Shown here: one piece after another, positions 17,376 to 24,449 of the stretch | How positions within the stretch are numbered: the first letter of the stretch is position 1 | How the letters are laid out: the number at the start of each line of letters is the position of its first letter | Origin: Bacteroidota bacterium | Lineage (GTDB): Bacteria; Bacteroidota; Bacteroidia; Bacteroidales; VadinHA17 | Direction of reading: 5' to 3' | Length of the DNA stretch: 41,558 nucleotides | NCBI GenBank assembly: GCA_003250475.1 | Contig: QKGI01000145.1 | Coordinates: 1 to 41,558 of the forward strand | Made by a program: the position numbers and the translations under genes | Notes under the pieces: generated by a model | What the model was told of the DNA's origin: nothing | The model's database searches: none | Seen by the model: only the letters and a program-made list of their open reading frames with translations

Positions 17376-18890
17376 ATGTCTTTCATACCATCGGTAATAA
17401 AATGGATAAATACGAAAAGGCGTTCCCAGATCGATCTTTTCATGAAGTACCCCGCCGAGACTCAACAGGAGGTTCTTACAAAGCTTATTACGGCAGGGAG
17501 GGAGACTACCTGGGGCAAAGAGCATGGATATGCCTCGGTAAGGAATCATGATCAGTTTTGCAATAATGTTCCCATACAGACTTATGAGGAGCTTATTCCG
17601 TTTGTTGAGCGTTTGAGGGCCGGGGAAAAAAACCTTCTCTGGCCGGGGGAGGTCAGGTGGTTTGCCAAGTCATCCGGTACAACAAGCACCAAAAGCAAGT
17701 TCATTCCGATAACCAGGGAGTCTCTTGAAGAGACTCATTACAGGGGTACAAAAGACTGCCTTGTGCTATATACATCGTTGAATCCGGCAACGAAGATCTT
17801 CCTTGGCAAAGGCCTGACTCTTGGCGGAAGCCACCAGATTAACAGTTTCAGCAACAATTCGCTTTATGGCGACCTCTCCGCCATCCTGATTGAAAATGCG
17901 CCCGGTTATTCTGATCTGATACGCACACCGCCAGCACGCATTGCACTTATAAAGGATTTTGAGGAGAAGATGAAGATGATCACGGAAAAGACTGTGGACA
18001 TGAATATCACAAGTATTTCCGGAGTACCGTCGTGGTATCTTGTTCTCATCAGGCATATCCTCCAGACCACCGGCAGGGAGAATCTTCACGAGGTATGGCC
18101 CAATCTTGAGGTGTTCTTCCATGGTGGCGTCAGTTTCGCCCCGTACCGTGAGCAATACAGGAAAATCCTGCCCGACCCGAAAATGAATTTCATGGAGACT
18201 TACAATGCCTCTGAAGGTTTCTTTGGCATACAGGATGACCTTTCAGACAGCTCTATGCTCCTGATGCTCGATTATGGTATTTACTATGAATTTATCCCAG
18301 CCGACCAGATAGACTCTGACAATCCTCAAACTCTTACCATCGGAGAGGTTAAGAGAGGTGTCAATTACGCTGTCATTATCTCAACTGACGGTGGTCTTTG
18401 GAGATATACCATCGGTGATACGGTGGAATTCACGAGCCTGTTCCCGCACAAAATAAAAATAACAGGAAGAACCAAACACTTCATCAATGCCTTCGGCGAA
18501 GAGCTGATAATAGATAATGCGGAGAAAGCCCTTGAGAAAGCATGTGTGGTCACCGGAGCGCACATCAGCGAGTATACAGCCGGGCCGGTGTACATGGGAA
18601 GCGAAAGCAGGGGATCGCATGAGTGGGTAATCGAGTTCGAGAGGGAGCCCAATGACCTCGAGCATTTTATAGAGATTCTTGACACCACCCTGAAAGCCGT
18701 GAACTCTGACTATGAGGCTAAACGGTATAAGGATCTGACACTATCCAGGCCAGTCATACGGGTGGTTCCCAGGGGTACCTTTTATAAATGGTTCCGGGAG
18801 AGAGACAAACTCGGAGGACAGAATAAAATGCCGCGACTGTCAAACGGCAGGGAGTTTATAGAGAGCGTTCTGAAATCCGTTTCCATCTGA
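17376..18890 (+). CDS. GH3 family acyl-acid amido synthetase-like protein
   Basis: GH3 proteins belong to the adenylate-forming superfamily. In plants they activate carboxylic acid hormones with ATP and join them to amino acids; the substrate of the bacterial versions is unknown. The 504-residue protein has the three nucleotide motifs of the family: SSGTTSTKSKFIP (phosphate binding), YNASEGFFGIQ, and WRYTIGDTVEF. TGRTKHFINAFGEELI follows at the hinge to the C-terminal domain. No signal peptide is seen, so it is cytoplasmic. The ATG at 17376 opens SFIPSVIKWIN, the usual start of bacterial members. It sits between recO and a deoxynucleoside kinase gene, which gives no clear clue to its substrate. 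Confidence 0.88.
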   Translation: MSFIPSVIKWINTKRRSQIDLFMKYPAETQQEVLTKLITAGRETTWGKEHGYASVRNHDQFCNNVPIQTYEELIPFVERLRAGEKNLLWPGEVRWFAKSSGTTSTKSKFIPITRESLEETHYRGTKDCLVLYTSLNPATKIFLGKGLTLGGSHQINSFSNNSLYGDLSAILIENAPGYSDLIRTPPARIALIKDFEEKMKMITEKTVDMNITSISGVPSWYLVLIRHILQTTGRENLHEVWPNLEVFFHGGVSFAPYREQYRKILPDPKMNFMETYNASEGFFGIQDDLSDSSMLLMLDYGIYYEFIPADQIDSDNPQTLTIGEVKRGVNYAVIISTDGGLWRYTIGDTVEFTSLFPHKIKITGRTKHFINAFGEELIIDNAEKALEKACVVTGAHISEYTAGPVYMGSESRGSHEWVIEFEREPNDLEHFIEILDTTLKAVNSDYEAKRYKDLTLSRPVIRVVPRGTFYKWFRERDKLGGQNKMPRLSNGREFIESVLKSVSI

Positions 18891-18965
18891 AATCTTTTTA
18901 TCAACATCCTGCTCTTCTCCCTCCCTTTTTCCTATATTTAGACTCAGATTTAAACAATCAGTTTT

Positions 18966-19580
18966 ATGCATATAGCAATAGCAGGAAACATCGGATCAGG
19001 AAAGACAACACTGGCCGGGCTGCTTTCGAAACATTACGGCTGGCAGGCTCATTATGAGGATGTTGACGACAACCCTTATCTCAATGATTTCTATGAGGAC
19101 ATGCAGAGGTGGTCATTCAATCTTCAGATCTACTTTCTTAACTCCCGCTTCAGCCAGGTACTGGAAATCAAAAAAGCAAAAAATACCATTGTTCAGGACC
19201 GTACCATATACGAAGACGCATATATTTTTGCTCCCAACCTCCATGCTATGGGGCTTATGTCAACGCGTGACTTTGAAAATTATTTCACTCTCTTTAAGCT
19301 GATGAGCTCTCTTGTTGAGCCGCCTGACCTGCTCCTCTATCTGAGGGCCTCAGTACCAACCCTCGTCAGCCAGATACAAAAACGCGGTCGTGAATATGAA
19401 AGCTCAATAAGACTTGACTACCTGAAGAGACTTAACGAGCGTTACGAAGCATGGATTGAGTCTTATAAACTGGGGAAACTACTCATTCTTGAAGCTGATT
19501 ACTACGACTTTCCCGAAAATAAAGAACACCTGAGTGAAGTCATTGATAAAATCAATGCTGAACTCCACGGGCTGTTCTGA
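18966..19580 (+). CDS. Deoxynucleoside kinase (dNK/dGK family)
   Basis: This enzyme phosphorylates deoxynucleosides in the salvage pathway. The 204-residue protein starts with a P-loop (AGNIGSGKTTLAGLL, residues 5-19). EDVDDNPYLNDFYED, the kinase motif QDRTIYEDAYIFAPNLH and the lid-like arginine-rich segment QKRGREYESSI follow. These place it in the deoxynucleoside kinase family rather than among thymidylate or adenylate kinases. The preferred base (A, G, C or T) cannot be read from sequence. It lies 75 bases after the GH3-family gene on the same strand. Confidence 0.9.
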   Translation: MHIAIAGNIGSGKTTLAGLLSKHYGWQAHYEDVDDNPYLNDFYEDMQRWSFNLQIYFLNSRFSQVLEIKKAKNTIVQDRTIYEDAYIFAPNLHAMGLMSTRDFENYFTLFKLMSSLVEPPDLLLYLRASVPTLVSQIQKRGREYESSIRLDYLKRLNERYEAWIESYKLGKLLILEADYYDFPENKEHLSEVIDKINAELHGLF

Positions 19581-19631
19581 CTCATTATCAAAGCCCGGGT
19601 ATCCACCAATTTTTTATTTGTGTTTTCTGTT

Positions 19632-19639
19632 TACCTTTG
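19632..19639 (+). promoter_or_regulatory. Candidate -7 element in front of the barrel-gene remnant
   Basis: TACCTTTG fits TAnnTTTG and is followed three bases later by an ATG at 19643 that reads only five codons before a stop. A TTTG lies at 19617-19620, closer (11 bases) than the usual spacing. It may be the leftover promoter of the decayed gene beside it, or may serve the M16 peptidase gene. Confidence 0.3.
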
Positions 19640-19653
19640 CTTCATGTCTGTAA

Positions 19654-19845
19654 TCCTATGATTCTATCCAGGAAAATGAAACGAGGAATTGTTATTTCAT
19701 TGGTGCCGCTGCCGGCGTTGAATTCAGACTGGCAGGAAAACAATCAATTGTTCTTGAGCTTCGTTATGATTACCTTGCCAATGTTTCTGCCGGGTCATTT
19801 ATCAATAACCCGGGGATCAGCCTCATGACAGGATTCAGCTTCTGA
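19654..19845 (+). pseudogene. Remnant of an outer-membrane beta-barrel protein (C-terminal strands only)
   Basis: The 309-base gap 19581-19889 is not empty. From 19654 to the stop at 19843-19845 one frame reads SYDSIQENETRNCYF, then IGAAAGVEFRLAGKQS, IVLELRYDYLANVSAG and ISLMTGFSF. This alternates polar and hydrophobic residues and ends in Phe after a final strand, the hallmark of OmpA/PorT-like barrel proteins of Bacteroidota. It has no start codon in a suitable position, and the frame is closed by TAA at 19651. It is therefore the 3' tail of a gene whose body has been deleted. A competing ATG-started frame at 19637-19828 encodes nothing recognisable. Confidence 0.6.
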
Positions 19846-19889
19846 ACCTGATCCTGTTCAGGTATTTGTAAATCGATAAAAACACAATA

Positions 19890-22688
19890 ATGAAAAAGAT
19901 TTGTCTCTCTGCACTAATGGTTCTTGCAACCTCCCTGTCATGGGCACAGCCATCACAGGATATACCTGTTGATACAGCCTACCGTATTGGCAGGCTGGAT
20001 AACGGCCTGACCTATTATATCAGGCATAACACTGAGCCGGCGGGAAGGGCAAGCTACTATATCATCCAGAATGTAGGTGCCATACTCGAGAAAGACAGCC
20101 AGAACGGGCTGGCTCATTTCCTTGAGCATATGGCCTTCAACGGAACTGAGCACTTTCCAGGGAAAGAGCTGCTGAGCAGCCTGGAAAAGAACGGAGTGGC
20201 TTTTGGCAGGAACATTAACGCCTATACAAGCTGGGATGAAACGGTATATAACCTGAGCGACGTACCGGTTGATAAACCCGGGCTTATTGATACATGCCTG
20301 CAGATACTTGCAGACTGGTCAGACTACCTGACCCTCGATGATGAGGAGATAAATAAAGAACGAGGGGTAATAAAAGAGGAGTGGCGCACAAGACGAAACG
20401 CATCATGGAGAATGATGACGCAGATGCTGCCAGTACTGTTTGAAGGCTCGCAATATGCTGTACGGGACGTGATTGGCGATACCATGGTCATCAATAATTT
20501 TCACCCTGATACCCTTCGCGATTTCTACCACAGATGGTATCGCACCGACCTTCAGGCTATTGCTGTTGTGGGTGATATCAACCTTAATGAGGTGGAGGGA
20601 AAAATCAAAGATACCTTTTCCCCGATAGCTGCTGTCCGGAATCCTGTTCCCAGGCCTGAAAGCCTGCTTATACCCAGGAAAGGGACGAAATACCTGCTGG
20701 TAACTGACCCGGAAGCGTCAGAAACTTCCGTAACCCTGTACATCATTGATAGCCTGCCGGACAGAAAAGCCAGGGATCTGAATTATATACGTGATGGCTT
20801 TGTGATATCACTTATGAACAACATGATGCGCAGGCGTTTCAGCGAAATCGTACAAAAAGGAACACCTCCGTTCATCTCCGGAAGGCTATCTTACGGCTCC
20901 TTCGTGGCCCGCAATTACAATGCCCTTACCCTTACGGCATCAGTGCGCGAGAATGAAGAGGCAAAGGGCTTTGAAGCAGCGATTACCGAAATGGAAAGAG
21001 CACGCAGGCATGGATTTACTCAAGGAGAGCTTGACAGGGCCAAAGCAACGATGCTCTCAAACTTCGAAAGCCTCTATAAGCAGAAGGATAAAATAAGCAA
21101 TGACGACTGGGCTGACCAGGTAAAGGACAACTTCCTGACTGATGAGCCGATCCCGTCACTTGATGTTCAATATGGCTATTACAGGGAGATCCTCCCGACG
21201 ATAACCCTGGAAGAGGTAACTGGCAGACTCAGGGGACTCATAGCGGATAACAACCGGTATATTGTTGTGGAAGGGCCTGATGACAAGGATCATCTTACTG
21301 AGTCCGGGGCACTGGAGGTTATTGGAAAAGTAGCCTCAGAGGAGATCCCTCCTTACGAGGATATAACCGGCGGATCCTCCCTGATCAATGAGACTCTTGC
21401 AGGTGCGGAGGTGGTAAGGACTATCACAATGCCCCAGTTTGATGCTACCGAGTGGACACTGGCAAATGGAGCAAGGGTTGTGTTCAAACACGCCGATTTC
21501 GAGAAGGATAATGTGACTGTTACGGGCTATGCCTTTGGCGGGTCATCAGTGTATCCTGATTCCCTCGTTCCTTCACTCTCTCTTTTCCCCCAGGTTATCT
21601 CCATGTACGGTGCCGGTGAGTTTGACAATGTGACGTTGACCAAAATGCTCGCCGGGAAAAAAGCCTCCGTTTCACTTGGAATTCAGGAAACCATGGAGAC
21701 AGTAGCCGGCAGTTCCACACCCGGGGATTTTGAAACACTGATGCAGCTCCTTTTCCTGAGATTCGCAAGACCCAACTACAACAGGGAAGCTTATGATGCA
21801 ATAATCGGACGCTATACTGCAGCGATCACAGCCATGCAGAAAGATCCCAACAAGATGATGTCTGACAGCCTTTCGATGAACTTAACCTGTTACCACCCGA
21901 GGACATTTCTGCTGACTCCTGAGTCAATGAAGCTGATCAAATATGAGGATATCAACCATATCTACGCAACATCTTTCAACGATGCCTCTGAATTCACTTT
22001 CTTCATCACCGGTAATATCGAAGAGTCCGTAGCCCGTACGATGGCATCAAAATATATAGGATCACTCCCATCCGGATATTTGAACAGGACATGGAAAGAT
22101 CCTGGTATACATCAGCCTGAAGGAACTGTAAGAAAAGAGATTCCCGTTCCGCTTGCCGTTCCAAAAGCTACTGTTATCATGAGCTACTCCGCCCCCTCCG
22201 TTTACAAGCCTGTAAACTACATTGCCATGGATGTTCTTAAAGGTATCCTTGACCTGGTATATACTGAAAAGGTAAGGGAGGAACAGGGGGGAACCTACGG
22301 CGTCAGCCTGAAGGCTTCATCGCAGAAACGACCAGAAGAAAAAGCTACCCTGATGATAGCGTTTGAATGTGACCCAGAAAGGGCTTCAGAACTCAAGGAG
22401 ATAATCTACAGGGAGCTGGAAGAGATAGCTGAAAATGGACCTTCCCAGGTCAATCTTGACAAAACGGTAAGCAACATGCTCAAGACCCGTGAGGAGGCCC
22501 TGCTACATAACAATTACTGGGCCAATATCATACGCGGTTATTACCTCAACGGCATTGACAACAATGATGCCCGGAACTACGCTGACATCCTGAACAAATT
22601 GACAGTGAAGGATTTGCAGAAAGCAGCCAGGAAATACCTGGCTAAAGCTGATCTTCTTGAAATTGTCTTTGTTCCAGAGAAGAAATAA
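19890..22688 (+). CDS. M16 family zinc metallopeptidase (pitrilysin/insulinase type), secreted
   Basis: This is a predicted exported zinc peptidase, probably periplasmic, acting on peptides or small unfolded proteins. After a signal peptide (residues 1-19, ending SWA-QP) there are four clam-shell half-domains over 932 residues. The first carries the inverted zinc motif HFLEH (about residues 75-79, in GLAHFLEHMAFNG) and the third ligand region NKERGVIKEEWRTR at about 155. A second inactive half follows, and the C-terminal half holds the usual YTEKVREEQGGTYGV motif for substrate binding. The start is supported by the signal peptide directly after the ATG. Its last 47 bases overlap the convergent hydrolase gene. 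Confidence 0.92.
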   Translation: MKKICLSALMVLATSLSWAQPSQDIPVDTAYRIGRLDNGLTYYIRHNTEPAGRASYYIIQNVGAILEKDSQNGLAHFLEHMAFNGTEHFPGKELLSSLEKNGVAFGRNINAYTSWDETVYNLSDVPVDKPGLIDTCLQILADWSDYLTLDDEEINKERGVIKEEWRTRRNASWRMMTQMLPVLFEGSQYAVRDVIGDTMVINNFHPDTLRDFYHRWYRTDLQAIAVVGDINLNEVEGKIKDTFSPIAAVRNPVPRPESLLIPRKGTKYLLVTDPEASETSVTLYIIDSLPDRKARDLNYIRDGFVISLMNNMMRRRFSEIVQKGTPPFISGRLSYGSFVARNYNALTLTASVRENEEAKGFEAAITEMERARRHGFTQGELDRAKATMLSNFESLYKQKDKISNDDWADQVKDNFLTDEPIPSLDVQYGYYREILPTITLEEVTGRLRGLIADNNRYIVVEGPDDKDHLTESGALEVIGKVASEEIPPYEDITGGSSLINETLAGAEVVRTITMPQFDATEWTLANGARVVFKHADFEKDNVTVTGYAFGGSSVYPDSLVPSLSLFPQVISMYGAGEFDNVTLTKMLAGKKASVSLGIQETMETVAGSSTPGDFETLMQLLFLRFARPNYNREAYDAIIGRYTAAITAMQKDPNKMMSDSLSMNLTCYHPRTFLLTPESMKLIKYEDINHIYATSFNDASEFTFFITGNIEESVARTMASKYIGSLPSGYLNRTWKDPGIHQPEGTVRKEIPVPLAVPKATVIMSYSAPSVYKPVNYIAMDVLKGILDLVYTEKVREEQGGTYGVSLKASSQKRPEEKATLMIAFECDPERASELKEIIYRELEEIAENGPSQVNLDKTVSNMLKTREEALLHNNYWANIIRGYYLNGIDNNDARNYADILNKLTVKDLQKAARKYLAKADLLEIVFVPEKK

Positions 22689-23514
22689 ACCTGCTCATCT
22701 CGAGTGCAATCTCGGTACTATGTGTTCTCCTGTTATCCTCCATATCGAGGTATAAGGAATTCTTTATCTGCATGGCTATTGCTTCTCCCTCCGCATGACT
22801 GTGAAACCTGTCACTGGAGGCAACAACCACCAGTGACGGCACACAGACTTCTGCAGGTGCATCTCCGATGTGATAACGGCTGAGATCCCTCACTGCCTTC
22901 CCGATACGCTCCGGTATTGCTGTGTCCAGATTACGGCAGTTTATGAGATACATCTCCTCATCCTGCTCAATATCTATCACAAAAGTCCTCAGGTACCACT
23001 TGAGGAATGGTTTTACAGGTCTGTAAACGTATTTCGCTATCCTGGCAAGCGCAAGTAGCCACCCCCTGAAAGGGAAAGATCCGTTAGGTTCAACAAGAAT
23101 AACCGCCCCGGGTCTGATCGCAGATATTGAAAAGGCCTCGATAATTGCCGTGGCTCCCAATGAATATCCGGCCAGAATATATGGTCCCTTCCCTGCAAAC
23201 TTCAACTCTACATACCTGACAATATCATTGGCAATGTCATCAACAGTGAATCCTTTACCCGCCTCAACCCTGGCACTTCCTTTTTCACGGGTCTCAAGAT
23301 AATACACGGTGTGGGAGCGCGTCAGTTCAATAAGTACCTCACGGAAATTTTCAATTATTGAAACCAGCCCGGGGATGAAGACAACAGGAGGATCGCCGCC
23401 AGGCTCAGGAGGCTCAAATACGACAGTCTTCAGTTCCACCCCCGTCTCGAGGTAATAATATTCAGTCTTATATTTTGCTCCCGGGTGACAGAAGGCAGAG
23501 TAATCACAATCCAT
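22642..23514 (-). CDS. Alpha/beta hydrolase
   Basis: This 290-residue protein has the alpha/beta hydrolase fold: an early strand and oxyanion turn (PPVVFIPGLVSIIENF), the nucleophile elbow GYSLG (ILAGYSLGATAI, Ser at about 117), an acid at VVVASSDRFHS and a catalytic His in RRTHST. It lacks an evident signal peptide and is likely cytoplasmic. The substrate is unknown. Two cysteines and a CHPG motif at the extreme N-terminus (MDCDYSAFCHPG) are unusual and could bind metal, but this is only a remark. The gene ends 47 bases inside the M16 peptidase gene on the other strand, and it diverges from the metallophosphoesterase. Confidence 0.8.
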   Translation of the reverse strand: MDCDYSAFCHPGAKYKTEYYYLETGVELKTVVFEPPEPGGDPPVVFIPGLVSIIENFREVLIELTRSHTVYYLETREKGSARVEAGKGFTVDDIANDIVRYVELKFAGKGPYILAGYSLGATAIIEAFSISAIRPGAVILVEPNGSFPFRGWLLALARIAKYVYRPVKPFLKWYLRTFVIDIEQDEEMYLINCRNLDTAIPERIGKAVRDLSRYHIGDAPAEVCVPSLVVVASSDRFHSHAEGEAIAMQIKNSLYLDMEDNRRTHSTEIALEMSRFISSLEQRQFQEDQL

Positions 23515-23669
23515 ACAGGTATCTCCTCAAAAAAGAAAAATTTCACAAGTATACTAATATTTTGAATTTTCTGCGGACTGGTATCTGACAGGTATATAAA
23601 TCCGTCAAATGTGTGTAACTTGGTCATTAATAAAGGCCCTCAGGGAGACAGGCAAACCGGATATTAACT

Positions 23670-24440
23670 ATGAGACTCGGAATTATTACTGATATTCATG
23701 AAAATGTAACAATGCTGGAAGCTGTGCTGAAGCTTGCAGATGTGAACCGTTGTGATGAGCTGGCCTGCCTTGGCGACATAGCAGGATATGATCGCAGGTT
23801 CTATAATTACCATTTCAGGAGGAGTGCCAGCCAATGTATTTCTATTATCAGGTCAAACTGCCGCTGGGTGGTAGCCGGTAATCATGACCTTTTTGCAGCC
23901 GGAAGATTTCCTGGCTATTCCAACGGATACAAATACCCCGAATCCTGGTTTCAAATGGCCCCGTTAGAAAGAAGAGATGCTTCACAAGGCCTCGTGTGGT
24001 CATTTGAAGGGGAAGACCCCAATGATCTGGAGGAAGATGACATAGCTTATCTTAACACTATCCCTGAGTATAGTATAGTGCCGGCGAACGGCGTACGGTT
24101 GCTGCTGTCGCATTATGTATGCCCGGATTTTACAGGGTCCACCACAGTGCATGTCACGAAACAGCATCATATAAGAGGTCTCTGGAAATTCATGACCGAC
24201 AATGACTTAACGTTCTCCTTATCCGGTCATTCCCACAAACCTTTTGCCTACTTTTCCCATCGTGAAACGCTACCCTTCCTGAAAGCCTTTCATCCTGTAC
24301 CGGGTGACAGCATATATCTGGGGAATGAGATGGCAATGATCCTGTTACCTCCGGTTACCGGGGGTAATGGAAGAACATCTTTTTCGATGATTGATATGGA
24401 GACGGGTATGCTGCATCTTATGCATGAAAAAGTAACTTAG
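23670..24440 (+). CDS. Calcineurin-like metallophosphoesterase
   Basis: This 256-residue cytoplasmic enzyme has the complete set of two-metal phosphoesterase motifs: D8-x-H10 (TDIHENV), GD in CLGDIAGYDRR, GNHD in VVAGNHDLFAAG, a His in LLSHYVCPD, and GHSH in LSGHSHKPF. The layout resembles the YfcE/protein-phosphatase-like branch. Its substrate cannot be told: phosphodiester, phosphoprotein or dinucleotide polyphosphate are all possible. It ends nine bases before the sensor gene at 24450 and is very likely co-transcribed with it, so it could act on the signal that sensor makes or reads. Confidence 0.87.
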   Translation: MRLGIITDIHENVTMLEAVLKLADVNRCDELACLGDIAGYDRRFYNYHFRRSASQCISIIRSNCRWVVAGNHDLFAAGRFPGYSNGYKYPESWFQMAPLERRDASQGLVWSFEGEDPNDLEEDDIAYLNTIPEYSIVPANGVRLLLSHYVCPDFTGSTTVHVTKQHHIRGLWKFMTDNDLTFSLSGHSHKPFAYFSHRETLPFLKAFHPVPGDSIYLGNEMAMILLPPVTGGNGRTSFSMIDMETGMLHLMHEKVT

Positions 24441-24449
24441 GAGAAGACT

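Noticed and set aside
19637-19828. 63-residue ATG-started frame in the gap before the M16 peptidase
   Set aside because: The overlapping frame ending at 19845 shows clear beta-barrel strand pattern and a terminal Phe, while this frame looks like its out-of-frame shadow.
23515-23669. Divergent promoter pair between hydrolase and metallophosphoesterase
   Set aside because: No convincing TTTG/TAnnTTTG pair is found on either strand in this 155-base gap.
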